Source: Marinobacter pelagius (GTDB taxonomy: Bacteria > Pseudomonadota > Gammaproteobacteria > Pseudomonadales > Oleiphilaceae). Taken from it: 64,000 nt of DNA. Numbering within the stretch: position 1 is the stretch's first letter; each line of letters opens with the position of its first letter. The position numbers and the translations under genes were made by a program. The stretch covers positions 1 to 64,000 of the forward strand of contig NZ_FOUR01000006.1 in assembly GCF_900114925.1 (NCBI RefSeq), given 5' to 3'. Shown in pieces: positions 1 to 10,274 of the stretch. The notes beneath the pieces were generated by a model. It was not told where the DNA came from. It did not search any database and saw only the letters and a program-made list of their open reading frames with translations.

Positions 1-104
1 CCGCTCGTCAGCAGGGAGCAAGCTCCCCCTGTTACCGCTCGACTTGCATGTGTTAAGCCTGCCGCCAGCGTTCAATCTGAGCCATGATCAAACTCTTCAG
101 TTTA
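1..104 (-). rRNA. rrs: 16S ribosomal RNA, 5' end only
   Basis: Read on the minus strand, this stretch starts near position 104 with AACTGAAGAGTTTGATCATG, followed by GCTCAGATTGAACGCTGGCG. This is the conserved 5' end of bacterial 16S rRNA and includes the classic 27F primer site. It runs off the left edge of the window, so only about 104 nucleotides are present, ending inside the first variable region. The gammaproteobacterial form (AAGTCGAGCGGTAACAG) fits Marinobacter or Pseudomonas relatives. The exact mature 5' end is inferred from homology. Confidence 0.97.
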
Positions 105-233
105 AATCATACAAGAATCCGAAGATTCTCTATTCTTGCTCAAGACAAAACTCAATTTCGACGAGTCACTGTCCTGATATTTCGTGTCCGAAATACCTCG
201 GCCAGCGCCCACACGAATTACTTGGTTAACTTT

Positions 234-259
234 TTAAAGAGCGTTGAGCGTCTGCTCAA
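234..259 (-). promoter_or_regulatory. rRNA leader boxA and boxB antitermination site
   Basis: On the minus strand a perfect 6-bp hairpin (TTGAGC, loop AGAC, GCTCAA; 244-259) is followed at once by GCTCTTTAA (234-242). This is the boxB-boxA arrangement of rRNA leaders, where NusB/NusE and other Nus factors load to make RNA polymerase resistant to Rho. It lies about 130 nt upstream of the 16S start and downstream of all three promoters, as expected. The boxA core matches the E. coli consensus. Confidence 0.8.
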
Positions 260-271
260 TCAAGGCCGCGT

Positions 272-299
272 ATTCTACATCGAATCCCGACCCTGTCAA
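272..299 (-). promoter_or_regulatory. rRNA operon promoter, proximal of three
   Basis: On the minus strand, TTGACA (294-299) and TAGAAT (272-277) are separated by 16 bp and followed by the discriminator ACGCGG. The -35 is perfect and the -10 has one mismatch. A 16-bp spacer and GC-rich discriminator are typical of stringently controlled rRNA promoters. It is the promoter nearest to boxA and the 16S gene. Confidence 0.82.
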
Positions 300-375
300 C
301 CGTTAATTTTCAGCGTTTTCAAAACTCTCAAATCCGCCAAAAACCGTTCGGCTTACTGCTTCAAACGAGGCGCGC

Positions 376-403
376 ATTCTACACTGAACCGCTACCTTGT
401 CAA
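376..403 (-). promoter_or_regulatory. rRNA operon promoter, middle of three
   Basis: On the minus strand, TTGACA (398-403), a 16-bp spacer and TAGAAT (376-381) are followed by GCGCGCC. Core hexamers and spacer length are identical to the promoters at 272-299 and 508-535, so this is one of three tandem copies. The GC discriminator predicts ppGpp/DksA sensitivity. Confidence 0.82.
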
Positions 404-507
404 CCGCTTTCTGAAGAAATCTGAAAACCATTTTCTTCAAAGCTTTCAAGCAGTTACTCCCTCGGGCCGCCGCTGCGTCAGTGGCTTGTCCCTCAGAAGT
501 GGTGCGC

Positions 508-535
508 ATTCTACAGCCCTCAGGGAAACTGTCAA
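508..535 (-). promoter_or_regulatory. rRNA operon promoter, distal of three
   Basis: On the minus strand, TTGACA (530-535), a 16-bp spacer and TAGAAT (508-513) are followed by GCGCAC. It is the most upstream of the three near-identical promoters. The sequence further upstream towards purT (540-640) holds A/T tracts that could serve as UP element or Fis sites, which is inference only. Confidence 0.8.
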
Positions 536-676
536 CGACCAATTTCGGTTTATTTTCCCGGACTTCGGCTTCCACCTATTCGACCGGTCAAAACCCGATC
601 AGTTCGTTCAAAAACTATACTGAATACGCACCACACTGCCAATACCCGGAAGCTCACAATTCACCCGGGCAGAAAA

Positions 677-1873
677 TCAGATCTCTACCTTTACAGCAGC
701 GGCAGCATTACGAGCTTTCGCCCTTGCCTCTTCTATAGACTCCCCCCGGGCCAACGCCACCCCCATCCGACGCCTTCCTTTAAGCTCGGGCTTACCGAAC
801 AGGCGCAACTGGGTATCCGGCTCAGTCAAAGCAGACTGCAGGTCGGTATATGCCACCTCCCCGGATTCACCTTCCGGGAGAATGACTGCCGACGCGCTCG
901 GGCCATTCTGACGGATCGCCGGAATCGGCAGACCAAGAATCGCTCTGGCGTGAAGCGCGAACTCGGAAAGATCCTGGGAGACCAGTGTCACCAGCCCGGT
1001 ATCATGGGGGCGCGGGGACACTTCGGAAAACCAGACTTCGTCGCCCTTAACAAACAGCTCGACACCATAGATGCCGTAACCGCCCAGATCTTCAACCACG
1101 GCAGAGGCAATCTCACGGGAACGTTCCAGGGCCCTTGCCGACATCGGCTGGGGCTGCCACGACTCCCGGTAGTCTCCGTCTTCCTGGCGATGACCAATCG
1201 GCTCGCAGAAGGACACTCCATCGCGATGCCGCACGGTTAACAGAGTGATTTCATAGTCAAAGTCCACAAAGCCCTCAACGATGACCCGCCCCTTGCCGGC
1301 GCGCCCCCCGCTTTGCGCATACTCCCAGGCAGCCTCGATATCACTCTCGGTCTTGACCGTGCTCTGCCCTTTACCGGAGGAACTCATCACCGGCTTGACC
1401 ACCAGGGGCAAGCCAACCTCGGCTACAGCAGCCAGGTACTCTTCTTTATTACCGGCAAAACGGTAGGGAGACGTGGGGAGACCAAGCTCTTCCGCGGCCA
1501 GCCGACGAATCCCTTCCCGGTTCATGGTCAGGTTCACCGCCCGGGCAGTCGGGATAACCCGGTAACCCTCTTCCTCGAGCTTCACCAGTTCCGGGGTAGC
1601 GATTGCCTCGATTTCCGGAACAATCAGATTCGGCTTCTCCTGCTCGATCACGGAACGCAGGGCCGCGGGATCGAGCATATCGACCACATGGGAGCGATGG
1701 GCAACCTGCATCGCCGGCGCGTTGGCGTAGCGATCAACCGCAATCACCTCCACGCCGTAGCGCTGCAATTCGATGACCACTTCCTTGCCAAGCTCACCGG
1801 AGCCGCAGAACAGCACCTTGAAGGCATTGCTCTTTAAAGGAGTACCGATACGTACGGTGTTGTTATCTGTCAT
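677..1873 (-). CDS. purT: formate-dependent GAR transformylase PurT
   Basis: ATP-grasp enzyme of the PurK/PurT group. It makes formyl-GAR from GAR, formate and ATP in step 3 of purine synthesis. The N-terminal nucleotide-fold region ([20 protein letters not shown]) and central ATP-grasp segment ([18 protein letters not shown]) are clear. A longer frame is open upstream, but the chosen ATG at 1873 starts [14 protein letters not shown], gives 398 residues close to the usual PurT length, and leaves the DUF1289 gene intact 1 nt upstream. It is the last gene before the rRNA promoters on the same strand. The product is cytosolic, and the single-carbon donor is formate, not formyl-THF. Confidence 0.95.
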   Translation of the reverse strand: MTDNNTVRIGTPLKSNAFKVLFCGSGELGKEVVIELQRYGVEVIAVDRYANAPAMQVAHRSHVVDMLDPAALRSVIEQEKPNLIVPEIEAIATPELVKLEEEGYRVIPTARAVNLTMNREGIRRLAAEELGLPTSPYRFAGNKEEYLAAVAEVGLPLVVKPVMSSSGKGQSTVKTESDIEAAWEYAQSGGRAGKGRVIVEGFVDFDYEITLLTVRHRDGVSFCEPIGHRQEDGDYRESWQPQPMSARALERSREIASAVVEDLGGYGIYGVELFVKGDEVWFSEVSPRPHDTGLVTLVSQDLSEFALHARAILGLPIPAIRQNGPSASAVILPEGESGEVAYTDLQSALTEPDTQLRLFGKPELKGRRRMGVALARGESIEEARAKARNAAAAVKVEI

Positions 1874-1874
1874 G

Positions 1875-2057
1875 TCAGAGGGCCACCTTTTGTTCTCTCT
1901 TTGCCACCTCGCGCAGGACTTCCCTTCGTTCGTCATTACTCATCTGGGTCCAGCGCAGGATTTCGTCTCCGGTACGATGACATCCGATACAGACATCGTT
2001 CTCGTCCAGGGCACACACGCTCACGCAGGGTGAGCGGACTTTATCGGACACATTCAT
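1875..2057 (-). CDS. DUF1289 family small protein
   Basis: Sixty-residue protein with four cysteines arranged as CVSVC and CIGC within its first half, the signature of the DUF1289 family. The family probably binds a metal or Fe-S cluster; its function is unknown. The start codon overlaps the stop of the carbonic anhydrase gene by 4 nt (ATGA), and its stop lies 1 nt before the purT start. The four genes from the Nudix gene to purT are therefore almost certainly co-transcribed. The second half is a charged helix ([18 protein letters not shown]). Confidence 0.85.
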   Translation of the reverse strand: MNVSDKVRSPCVSVCALDENDVCIGCHRTGDEILRWTQMSNDERREVLREVAKREQKVAL

Positions 2058-2587
2058 TTATCGGGGTCGCAGGCTGTCAGTTGTTGAATGTAGCGGGCAC
2101 CATTCTCGACGTAATGGGCAGCGCTCATCTCCAGCATTTTCTTCTGGTTGTCGTTCAGCTCACGTTTGATCTTGCCGGGAGAGCCGACCACCATGGATCC
2201 GTCCGGAATCTCCATACCCTCCGGGATCAGGGTATTGGCACCGATCAGGCAGTGCTTGCCGATTTTTGCGCCATTCAGCACAACGGCATTGATTCCGATC
2301 AGAGAATAGTCGCCGATCTCACATCCGTGAAGCATGACCTTATGGCCAACGGTCACCCCTCGCCCAAGAGTCAGGGGAATCCCGGGGTCGGTATGCAGCA
2401 CAGAGCCATCCTGAACATTGGTTTCCGGGCCAATGGTGATCAGTTCGTTGTCACCGCGGATAACCACGTTGTACCAGACACTGCTTTTTTCCATCAGTTT
2501 CACGTTGCCAATCACGGTGGCATTGTGGGCAACAAACTGGTTATCGCCTTCCAGCTTTGGCCTGCGATCTCCAAGCTCGTAAAACAT
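2054..2587 (-). CDS. gamma-class carbonic anhydrase family protein
   Basis: Left-handed beta-helix (hexapeptide-repeat) protein of 177 residues, like YrdA/CaiE. The three zinc-ligand histidines of gamma carbonic anhydrases can be placed at H65, H82 and H87 ([15 protein letters not shown]). A longer frame exists, but the ATG at 2587 is preceded by an excellent ribosome site (AAAGGAGG) and starts [12 protein letters not shown], the usual N-terminus. Its probable role is CO2/bicarbonate interconversion or metal-dependent scaffolding; many YrdA-type members have weak or no measured activity. It overlaps the DUF1289 start. Confidence 0.88.
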   Translation of the reverse strand: MFYELGDRRPKLEGDNQFVAHNATVIGNVKLMEKSSVWYNVVIRGDNELITIGPETNVQDGSVLHTDPGIPLTLGRGVTVGHKVMLHGCEIGDYSLIGINAVVLNGAKIGKHCLIGANTLIPEGMEIPDGSMVVGSPGKIKRELNDNQKKMLEMSAAHYVENGARYIQQLTACDPDK

Positions 2588-2588
2588 G

Positions 2589-3176
2589 TCAGCCTCCTTT
2601 GGGGGGTTCCAGCAAATCAATCCGGGCATCGTACACCGCGTTCAGGAAGTCAACCAGAACCACAGCGGAAAGGCCCCAAATCTGGAAACGCTCCCAGCGA
2701 TAGCAGGGAACATAGAAAGTATTGTTGAGAAAACTCAGGGCATCGGTGCGTTCCCGGCGGTCTTCCAGGAAAAACGACAGGGGAACCCGGAATACACATT
2801 CTATTTCCGCCGGGTTGGGTTCGAGAGAGTGATCAGCGGGCACCACCCCAACGTAGGGAGTCACCAGAATGCCGTAGCGGGACATGACCTGGCTCAGCGG
2901 GGCGATCACCTCCACCTGGTCCGGCGGCAGGCCGATCTCCTCGTGGGTTTCCCGCAGCGCGGTCGCCGCAAGGGAAGGATCTCCGGGATCCCGCTTGCCT
3001 CCCGGATAGGCCACCTGCCCCCGATGGGTGCTCAGGTTGGCGGAACGGAGCGTAAATACCATTTCCGGATTGCGGGGATCATCGGTAACCGGCACCAGGA
3101 TCCCGGCTTCGGGATAATCAAGGGCGAGCTGCTGTGGAGCATAGCCAGCCAGTCGCTCAGTGAGAAAATCTCGCAA
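2589..3176 (-). CDS. nudL: Nudix hydrolase, CoA pyrophosphatase type (NudL/YeaB)
   Basis: A 195-residue Nudix protein. The Nudix box reads [20 protein letters not shown] followed by EEIGL. The stretch directly before it ([13 protein letters not shown]) matches the extra signature of the CoA-diphosphatase subgroup (HxGQVxFPGG). Predicted to hydrolyse CoA and derivatives to phosphopantetheine and 3',5'-ADP. It is the first gene of the minus-strand cluster nudL-CA-DUF1289-purT, and the promoter must lie in the 97-bp gap shared with the divergent Nudix gene at 3274. Confidence 0.88.
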   Translation of the reverse strand: MRDFLTERLAGYAPQQLALDYPEAGILVPVTDDPRNPEMVFTLRSANLSTHRGQVAYPGGKRDPGDPSLAATALRETHEEIGLPPDQVEVIAPLSQVMSRYGILVTPYVGVVPADHSLEPNPAEIECVFRVPLSFFLEDRRERTDALSFLNNTFYVPCYRWERFQIWGLSAVVLVDFLNAVYDARIDLLEPPKGG

Positions 3177-3273
3177 ATCTGGTCTCCCGGGAACTTCTTT
3201 CTGTTAGGTGAGACAGCAGCAGTCGGTATCGTTAAACTGACTACCAAAACCAATTCAGTATACGGGGAAAATC

Positions 3274-3828
3274 ATGAAGTACTGCAGCACATGCGGCCAT
3301 CCGGTGGAACAACGCATCCCCGAAGGCGATAACCGGCACCGCTATGTCTGTGTCAGCTGCGAAACCATACATTACCAGAACCCGCGGATTATCGCCGGCA
3401 CGGTTCCGGTGTGGGAAGGCAAAATTCTGCTGTGCAAACGCGCCATCGAACCCAGGTACGGCTACTGGACCCTTCCTGCCGGGTTCATGGAGAATGCCGA
3501 GACCACCATTGAGGCCGCAGCTCGGGAAACCCGTGAAGAGGCGCTGGCCGAAGTGGATATCCATGGCCTGTTCTCAATCATTGATGTGCCACACATCAAC
3601 CAGGTGCACATGTTTTACCGGGCCACCCTTATCGAGGGCCGGTTTGGCGCCGGGGAAGAATCCCTGGAGTCGAAATTGTTTGCGGTAGAAGAAATCCCCT
3701 GGGATGAAATCTCGTTTCCGACCGTCCGCAAGACCCTCGAGCTGTTCCTCGAAGACATGAAGACTGAAAACTACCAGGTGCACCTCAAGGACATCCGGCG
3801 CCCCATGTCGGCCAAAGGCAAGGCTTGA
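3274..3828 (+). CDS. Nudix hydrolase with N-terminal zinc ribbon
   Basis: A 184-residue protein. The N-terminus has a four-cysteine zinc ribbon ([10 protein letters not shown] and YVCVSCE). A Nudix box follows ([20 protein letters not shown]), with its terminal hydrophobic-Gly replaced by ALAEV. The layout recalls the NADH pyrophosphatase NudC but lacks the long N-terminal domain. It matches the bacterial ADP-ribose/NAD-type Nudix proteins that carry a short ribbon. Substrate unknown; dinucleotides such as ADP-ribose or NADH are likely. The stop is directly adjacent to the stop of the convergent Nif3-like gene (3828/3829). Confidence 0.85.
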   Translation: MKYCSTCGHPVEQRIPEGDNRHRYVCVSCETIHYQNPRIIAGTVPVWEGKILLCKRAIEPRYGYWTLPAGFMENAETTIEAAARETREEALAEVDIHGLFSIIDVPHINQVHMFYRATLIEGRFGAGEESLESKLFAVEEIPWDEISFPTVRKTLELFLEDMKTENYQVHLKDIRRPMSAKGKA

Positions 3829-4140
3829 TCAGAAATCCTCGATCCGGAAGATTTCATAGGCAGGCTCCTCATAGGGATGGGTCTGCTTAAGCGCTTTCAG
3901 AGCGTCATGAATCAGACTGTCCTCACAAACCAGTTCCACTTTGAACTCATCCACTACCTCCACTTCGCCCTGGGACCCAAGATAGGGGTCACTGCCCTCC
4001 AGCGGACGGAACTGACCCTGCCCCTTACACTGCCATGCACAGCTGTCGTAATCGCCGATTCTTCCGGCCCCGGCAGTGAATAATGCCTGCTTGGTTTGCT
4101 CAAGGTGAGATTCCGGAACGAAATAACACATCTTGTACAT
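3829..4140 (-). CDS. NIF3/YqfO-like small protein
   Basis: A 103-residue protein resembling the inserted CutA-like domain of YqfO/NIF3 proteins, found alone in many gammaproteobacteria. The N-terminus MYKMCYFVPESHLEQTKQAL and the C-terminal THPYEEPAYEI motif are the family marks. Function is unestablished; the fold relates to PII-like/CutA metal-binding trimers. A good ribosome site (AGGAGGTTTC) sits before the ATG. It is convergent with the Nudix gene and stands alone. Confidence 0.8.
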   Translation of the reverse strand: MYKMCYFVPESHLEQTKQALFTAGAGRIGDYDSCAWQCKGQGQFRPLEGSDPYLGSQGEVEVVDEFKVELVCEDSLIHDALKALKQTHPYEEPAYEIFRIEDF

Positions 4141-4192
4141 GAAACCTCCTGCGAAATCGGATATTTTTTGTACAGATTAATAGCTTAGAAAC

Positions 4193-4405
4193 TTACCCAC
4201 AGAATCTGTGGATAACTCTGGGGAAAGTTTTTGGGAACATGCCCCGAACCCCCATGATTACTGGACTCCACTCAAATTGGCGACAAAATGGCCCAACTAT
4301 TAAATCCCTTATATTTCAATAGGTTATAATATACGGCCAATTATTGAACCAATTTCCCGGGTTTTGTGCACAGATCACACAACGTGGCGCTGAGAGTGTG
4401 CATAA
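4193..4405. other. cluster of DnaA-box-like 9-mers in an AT-rich intergenic gap
   Basis: The 415-bp gap between the Nif3-like gene and purL holds no credible gene. It contains two perfect matches to the DnaA box TTATNCACA, both on the minus strand (4207-4215 TTATCCACA; 4397-4405 TTATGCACA). It also contains two one-mismatch boxes on the plus strand (4193-4201 TTACCCACA; 4364-4372 TTGTGCACA). The first pair forms an inverted repeat spaced 5 bp. An AT-rich stretch (about 4297-4350) lies between the pairs. Without dnaA, mnmG or parAB nearby it is more likely a DnaA-titration or regulatory site than the origin. Confidence 0.5.
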
Positions 4406-4483
4406 AATTATTGAGTCAAGGGGATTTTTGCAGAATTCGGGACATTTTTTCCTTGAAAACCGCCCTGAAAAGGAGCATAGGCC

Positions 4484-4540
4484 AAAACAAAAAAGCCGGT
4501 GCCGGAAAGTACTCCCAGGGAGTATCTCCGACACCGGCTT
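4484..4540 (-). terminator. Rho-independent terminator after purL
   Basis: On the minus strand the sequence after the purL stop folds into a two-part hairpin. The outer arms are AAGCCGGTG (4532-4540 complement) and CACCGGCTT (4493-4501 complement); an inner GATACTCCC/GGGAGTAC stem caps it. It is followed by TTTTTTGTTTT. Position, stem and T-tract fit an intrinsic terminator for purL. Confidence 0.88.
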
Positions 4541-4555
4541 CCGGTTCAGTATCGC

Positions 4556-7500
4556 TTAAGCGAACCAGCGCCTTGCATTACGGAACATCCGCAGCCATGG
4601 ACCATCTTCCTGCCAGCCCTCCGGGCGCCAGGAATGCTGAACGGCACGGAACACCCGCTCCGGATGCGGCATCATGATGGTAACCCGCCCATCCCGGGTG
4701 GTAACACCCGTGATACCTTCCTCGGAACCGTTCGGATTGTACGGGTAACGAGTGGTTACCTGGCCCCGGTTATCAACATAGCGCAGGGCCACCAGTTCGT
4801 TCTCGGACAGCGCCCCGGCAGACGTACCGGAAGCAAATTCGACCCGGCCTTCGCCATGGGCGACCGCGATGGGCATCCGGGAACCGGCCATACCGTCCAG
4901 GAACGCCGACGGCGAGGAGGCAACCTCTACCATCACCAGCCGGGCCTCGAACTGTTCGGACTGGTTACGCACGAAGCGCGGCCAGCCCTCACTGCCCGGA
5001 ATCAGCTCGTGGAGATTGGACAGCATCTGACAGCCGTTACAGACGCCCAGCGCAAGCGTATCCTGACGGTTGAAGAAGTGGGCAAATTGATCCCGAACCC
5101 GATCGCTGAACAGGATGGACTTTGCCCAGCCTTCGCCGGCTCCCAGAACATCGCCGTAGGAGAAGCCACCGCAGGCTACCAGGCTGTTGAAACCGTCCAG
5201 CGTAACGCGCCCGGCCAACAGGTCACTCATGTGCACATCAACCGCTTCGAAACCGGCGCGGTCGAATGCCGCCGCCATCTCCACCTGGCCGTTCACGCCC
5301 TGCTCACGCATGACCGCCACTTTCGGGCGGGCGCCGGTGTTGATGTAAGGGGCAGCAACGTCCTCGTTGATGTCAAAGCTCAGATCAACGTGCAGACCCG
5401 GATCTTCTGCATCCAGCAGGTTATCGAACTCTTCCTGGGCACAGTCGGCGTTATCCCTGAGGGACTGGATCCGGTAGCTGGTCTCTGCCCACAGACGCTG
5501 AAGTTCAGTGCGAGGTTCGTCCACCACCTTCTCGCCCTCGAAGCTCAGGCGCAGGCGATCGTCCTCGTTCAGGGTACCGATCACACTGGTGTGATCGCCC
5601 AGGCCGGCACCGGAGAACTGCTGGAGTACAAACCCGGTGTCCTCGCGGCGAACCTGGATGACCGCCCCGAGTTCCTCGTTGAACAATTCACGGGCGAACT
5701 GGGAGGCATCCTCAGCCAGGCCATCGAGCTTGATATCGACACCGGTACGACCGGCAAAACACATTTCCGCCAGGGTGACAAACAGGCCACCATCAGAGCG
5801 GTCGTGGTAGGCAAGCAGTTTGCCATCCGCGTTCAGGCCCTGAATGACTGCGAAGAACGCCTTGATGTCTTCCGGGTCATCCAGATCCGGTGCCACCGCA
5901 CCCACATGGCGAAAGACCTGTGCCAGGGCTGAGCCGCCCAGGCGATTCTGGCCGGCCGCCAGATCCACCAGGATCAGGTCGGTTTCGCCGGCATCGGTAG
6001 CCAGTTCGGGCGTCAGGGTACGGGCGACGTCGGTCACCGGCGCAAAACCGCTGATGATCAGGGAAAGGGGCGCAGTCACACTCTTCTGCTCACCGCTCTC
6101 CTCTTCCCAGGTGGTTTTCATGGACATGGAGTCCTTGCCAACCGGGATGGTGATACCCAGCGCCGGGCAGAGTTCCATGCCTACCGCACGTACGGTTTCA
6201 TACAGGTTTTCGTCCTCACCCGGGTGGCCGGCTGCGGCCATCCAGTTCGCGGACAGGCGAATATCGGACAGGTTGGCAATCGGCGCCGCGGCCAGGTTGG
6301 TGATCACCTCGCCCACTGCCATACGGCCGGATGCCGGTGCATCGATGACCGCAACCGGAGTGCGCTCACCCATGGCCATGGCTTCACCGGTGCGCACGTC
6401 GAAGGAGCTCGCAGTGACTGCCACGTCGCTCACCGGCACCTGCCAGGGACCGACCATCTGGTCGCGGGCCACCAGACCGGTAATGGTCCGGTCACCGATA
6501 GTGATCAGGAAACTCTTGGAACCTACAGACGGCAACCGCAGTACCCGGCGGATCGCATCGTTCACATCGATCTTGGTGGAATCGAAAATCGGTTTGGTGA
6601 ACGACGAACGGCTGATGCTCCGGTGCATGCGGGGCGGCTTGCCGAAAAGGACTTCCATCGGCAGGTCCACCGGCTTGTCGTCGAAATACGAATCGCCAAG
6701 CTCAAGGTGATGCTCTTCGGTGGCTTCGCCAATGACGGCGTAAGGGCAACGCTCGCGCCGGCACAGGGCGTCAAACAGATCCAGGTTTTCCGGCGCAACC
6801 GCCATCACGTAACGTTCCTGGGACTCGTTGCACCAGATCTCCAGCGGCGACATGCCCGGCTCATCACTGGGGATGTCACGAAGTTCGAATTTGCCGCCAC
6901 GGCCACCGTCCTTGACCAACTCAGGCATGGCATTGGAGAGCCCGCCGGCGCCGACATCGTGGATGAAGCAGATCGGGTTCTTCTCGCCCATCTGCCAGCA
7001 GCGATCAATCACCTCCTGGCAGCGGCGCTCCATTTCCGGGTTGTCCCGCTGTACCGAAGCAAAATCCAGGTTCTCGTTACTGGAGCCGGAATCCATGGAC
7101 GAGGCAGCACCACCGCCCAGACCGATCAGCATTGACGGGCCACCGAGCACGATCAGCTTGGCGCCAACCGGAATGTTGCCCTTCTCCACATGCTGTTCGC
7201 GAATGTTGCCGAGACCGCCAGCGATCATGATCGGCTTGTGGTAGCCGCGCACTTCCTCGCCGGCCGGGCCCGGCACCTTCTCTTCGAAGGTACGGAAATA
7301 GCCCGCAAGATTCGGGCGGCCGAATTCGTTGTTGAACGAAGCGCCGCCAATCGGGCCCTCGATCATGATATCCAGCGCGGAAGCGATCCGGTCAGGCTTG
7401 CCGTAGCCGATCTCCCACGGTTGGGAATCGCCGGGCAGGTTCAGGTTGGACACGGTGAATCCGGTCAGCCCCGCCTTCGGCTTGGAACCGCGACCAGTGG

Positions 7501-8461
7501 CGCCCTCATCCCGGATCTCGCCACCGGAACCGGTGGCAGAACCCGCCGCCGGCGCGATGGCCGTCGGGTGGTTGTGGGTCTCCACCTTCATCAGGATGTG
7601 GATGTCTTCTTCGTTGTAACCGTAAACACCGGTCTCGGGATCCGGGAAGAAACGACCGCCACGGCTGCCACGGATGACGGAGGCGTTGTCCTTGTAGGCA
7701 GACAGAACGCCCTCGCTGTTCATCTCATAGGTATTCCGGATCATCGCAAACAGCGACTTTTCCTGACCTTCGCCATCGATATCCCAGGACGCATTGAAGA
7801 TCTTGTGGCGGCAATGCTCGGAGTTCGCCTGGGCGAACATCATCAGCTCGACATCGGTCGGATCACGCTGGAGATCGGTAAAGGATTTCACCAGGTAATC
7901 GATCTCGTCGTCCGCCAGCGCCAGGCCCAGATCGCGGTTGGCTTTGACCAGGGCGTCGCGGCCACCAGCCAGCACCGGCACGCGGCCCAGGGTACGGGGC
8001 TCTTCGTGGCTGAACAGCAGTTCGGCACCACCCATCTCGTGGAAAACCTTCTGGGTCATCCGGTCATGCAGCAACGCTGCGATCTTTTCACGCTGATCCA
8101 GGCCAAGCTTCTTGGTGGCCCGGATGTAATAGGCGACGCCCCGTTCGATGCGATGAATCTGACGCAGTCCGCAGTTGCGGGCGATGTCGGTGGCCTTGCT
8201 CGACCAGGGAGACAGGGTGCCTGGTCTCGGCACCACCAGGAACAGAACACCATCCGGCTCCTCTACCGGAACGCTGGGGCCGTAGACCAGGAGGCGGTCG
8301 AGGATGGCCTGCTCGGAATCGGAGAGCTCAAACTCCAGGTCCACAAAGTGCATGAACTCTGCATAGACATGTCTGACTTCAGGAACAATCTCCTGAATTC
8401 GGGAATGCAGTTTGCGGGAGCGGAAAGGCGAAAGCGCGGGTGCGCCGCGAAGTTCAAGCAT
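4556..8461 (-). CDS. purL: phosphoribosylformylglycinamidine synthase PurL (large form)
   Basis: Full-length single-chain FGAM synthase of 1301 residues, the proteobacterial large type. It converts FGAR, glutamine and ATP to FGAM in purine synthesis. The N-terminal PurS-like domain, the two AIRS-like synthetase halves ([20 protein letters not shown] marks the active region) and the C-terminal glutamine amidotransferase are all present. The amidotransferase nucleophile is the Cys in LGVCNGCQM, and the His of HPERVF near the C-terminus belongs to the triad. Monocistronic, with its own terminator, and divergent from mltF. Confidence 0.98.
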   Translation of the reverse strand: MLELRGAPALSPFRSRKLHSRIQEIVPEVRHVYAEFMHFVDLEFELSDSEQAILDRLLVYGPSVPVEEPDGVLFLVVPRPGTLSPWSSKATDIARNCGLRQIHRIERGVAYYIRATKKLGLDQREKIAALLHDRMTQKVFHEMGGAELLFSHEEPRTLGRVPVLAGGRDALVKANRDLGLALADDEIDYLVKSFTDLQRDPTDVELMMFAQANSEHCRHKIFNASWDIDGEGQEKSLFAMIRNTYEMNSEGVLSAYKDNASVIRGSRGGRFFPDPETGVYGYNEEDIHILMKVETHNHPTAIAPAAGSATGSGGEIRDEGATGRGSKPKAGLTGFTVSNLNLPGDSQPWEIGYGKPDRIASALDIMIEGPIGGASFNNEFGRPNLAGYFRTFEEKVPGPAGEEVRGYHKPIMIAGGLGNIREQHVEKGNIPVGAKLIVLGGPSMLIGLGGGAASSMDSGSSNENLDFASVQRDNPEMERRCQEVIDRCWQMGEKNPICFIHDVGAGGLSNAMPELVKDGGRGGKFELRDIPSDEPGMSPLEIWCNESQERYVMAVAPENLDLFDALCRRERCPYAVIGEATEEHHLELGDSYFDDKPVDLPMEVLFGKPPRMHRSISRSSFTKPIFDSTKIDVNDAIRRVLRLPSVGSKSFLITIGDRTITGLVARDQMVGPWQVPVSDVAVTASSFDVRTGEAMAMGERTPVAVIDAPASGRMAVGEVITNLAAAPIANLSDIRLSANWMAAAGHPGEDENLYETVRAVGMELCPALGITIPVGKDSMSMKTTWEEESGEQKSVTAPLSLIISGFAPVTDVARTLTPELATDAGETDLILVDLAAGQNRLGGSALAQVFRHVGAVAPDLDDPEDIKAFFAVIQGLNADGKLLAYHDRSDGGLFVTLAEMCFAGRTGVDIKLDGLAEDASQFARELFNEELGAVIQVRREDTGFVLQQFSGAGLGDHTSVIGTLNEDDRLRLSFEGEKVVDEPRTELQRLWAETSYRIQSLRDNADCAQEEFDNLLDAEDPGLHVDLSFDINEDVAAPYINTGARPKVAVMREQGVNGQVEMAAAFDRAGFEAVDVHMSDLLAGRVTLDGFNSLVACGGFSYGDVLGAGEGWAKSILFSDRVRDQFAHFFNRQDTLALGVCNGCQMLSNLHELIPGSEGWPRFVRNQSEQFEARLVMVEVASSPSAFLDGMAGSRMPIAVAHGEGRVEFASGTSAGALSENELVALRYVDNRGQVTTRYPYNPNGSEEGITGVTTRDGRVTIMMPHPERVFRAVQHSWRPEGWQEDGPWLRMFRNARRWFA

Positions 8462-8740
8462 GATATCAACCTGTATCGCGCGAAAAGAGGAAGTCCGGTG
8501 CTATTTGAAAGGCCGCAATGATACTTGAAAGCGCATCGAGGTTACAGCGCCGCTGCGGTTATTCCGGACTGTAAAATTGACATTATTTTGCACATTAATT
8601 GAGCAATTTTATTGACCATCAGGGGTGAGGCGGGGATCATAGTTAGCGTGGCAACGGACGCTACGCACAGCATGACAAAGGAATACGCTCGGGTTTTATG
8701 AGCGTATCTGGCTGATACAGCTGCAACGGAGACTAGGGAT

Positions 8741-10261
8741 TTGTCCAGATTTTTCAATCACCTCGGCGCCGTCCCGGCGCATTTTGTGTTTCTGTTAGGA
8801 GCCACCCTGGCTCTAACGGGTTGCTCGCGCCCGAGTACCGTCCAGGAAATCCAGAACGAAGGTGTTCTCCACGTCATTACCCGGGTAGCGCCCTCCATGT
8901 ACTTCGAAGGCCGCGAAGGGGCAACCGGCTATGACTACGAGCTTGCGAAACGGTTCGCTGACGAGATCGGTGTCGAACTGAAAGTCCGCGTTGCCGACGA
9001 CAACACGGAAATCCTGTCGGTACTGGAGCGTAACTTTGCCCACATCGGCATGGCCGGTGTGTCTCTGCAGCCGGACTTCGCGGACAATTACGAGGCCATT
9101 CCCACCGGGATCAAGGCCCAGTCCGTGGTGGTTTATCACCGGGACATGGAGCATCCGGAATCCCTGGAAGCCCTCGCCGGGCAAACCCTCCACCTGGTCG
9201 CCGACAGCGATCACGAGCACCTGTTGAAAGCCTCGGCCGCAGCCGGGGACATTTCCTGGGAGGTTCATCCGGGACTCGATGCGCCCGGCGTTCTGGCGCG
9301 GGTTGAGAGTGGCGAATTTCCGTATGCTGTGGTGTCCTCCAACGAGCTCGAACTTAACCACGTTTTCTACCCCCACGTGAACGAGGCCTTCGGTCTCGGC
9401 GAACCGCGGGAATTGGTGTGGCTGTTTCCGAAGAAGCAGGACGGGACCCTGGCTCAGGCTGCCGGTGAATTCCTTCAGCGCCTGCAGGACAACGGTGTGC
9501 TGGCGCAGCTGTCCGAGCGCTTTTACGGGCACCTGGACCGGCTGAATTACGTGGGTGCCCGGACTTTCATGCACCACTTGGAAAACCGCCTCCCGAAATA
9601 CGAGAAGCTGTTCCGGGACTATGCCCGGGAATTCAACATGGACTGGCGCCTGCTCGCGGCCATCGGTTACCAGGAATCCCACTGGCGGCCGAATGCAGTC
9701 TCGCCTACCGGTGTCCGCGGCCTGATGATGCTGACCCGTAATACGGCAAGCTACGTCGGCATCAACAACCGGCTGGACGCGGAGGAAAGTATCCAGGGCG
9801 GAGCCAAGTACTTCCAGATGGTCCACGACAAGATACCGGAAAGAATCCCCGAACCTGACCGGACCTGGTTTGCACTGGCCTCGTACAACGTCGGTTTTGG
9901 CCACCTGGAGGATGCCCGACGGCTGACCGAGAGCGCCGGCAAGGACCCGGACCGCTGGATGGACGTCAAGGAATTCCTGCCGCTGCTGGCCCAGAAGGAG
10001 TATTACACCAAGACCCGATACGGCTTTGCCCGCGGCCAGGAACCGGTGATCTACGTGCAGAATATCCGCCGCTACTACGACGTGCTGGCACGGGTGATAA
10101 CGCCGGCGCCTCCTGCGAAACCGGAAGAACCGCAGATCGTGGGAATCGAGCCTGAGGCAGGTCCCGCGGATTCCCGCAGCACGACGCCGGAAGAGCCGGC
10201 AACCTCCGCACTCAGAGCCAGCCTGCCCAAAGAGCTGGGACTGATCCCACCGACTCTCTGA
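8741..10261 (+). CDS. mltF: membrane-bound lytic murein transglycosylase MltF
   Basis: A 506-residue lipoprotein. The signal peptide ends in the lipobox LTGC at about residues 24-27. An ABC-type solute-binding-like domain (about 35-265) is followed by a goose-lysozyme/SLT catalytic domain (about 275-450). The catalytic glutamate is in IGYQESHW. It cleaves peptidoglycan glycan strands to 1,6-anhydro-muropeptides at the outer membrane. The start is a TTG at 8741 with GGAG 9 nt upstream; no in-frame ATG precedes the signal peptide. The C-terminal 55 residues are Pro/Glu-rich and probably disordered. Divergent from purL, as in several Pseudomonas genomes. Confidence 0.94.
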   Translation: MSRFFNHLGAVPAHFVFLLGATLALTGCSRPSTVQEIQNEGVLHVITRVAPSMYFEGREGATGYDYELAKRFADEIGVELKVRVADDNTEILSVLERNFAHIGMAGVSLQPDFADNYEAIPTGIKAQSVVVYHRDMEHPESLEALAGQTLHLVADSDHEHLLKASAAAGDISWEVHPGLDAPGVLARVESGEFPYAVVSSNELELNHVFYPHVNEAFGLGEPRELVWLFPKKQDGTLAQAAGEFLQRLQDNGVLAQLSERFYGHLDRLNYVGARTFMHHLENRLPKYEKLFRDYAREFNMDWRLLAAIGYQESHWRPNAVSPTGVRGLMMLTRNTASYVGINNRLDAEESIQGGAKYFQMVHDKIPERIPEPDRTWFALASYNVGFGHLEDARRLTESAGKDPDRWMDVKEFLPLLAQKEYYTKTRYGFARGQEPVIYVQNIRRYYDVLARVITPAPPAKPEEPQIVGIEPEAGPADSRSTTPEEPATSALRASLPKELGLIPPTL

Positions 10262-10274
10262 GACTTGCGGGGAG

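Noticed and set aside
4141..4490. Chromosomal origin of replication at the DnaA-box cluster
   Set aside because: No dnaA, dnaN, mnmG or par genes are nearby and no AT-rich 13-mer series is evident; kept only as a DnaA-binding-site finding.
7190..8521. 443-codon plus-strand frame opposite purL, and a similar one at 4499-5932
   Set aside because: Both are shadows of purL in GC-rich DNA.
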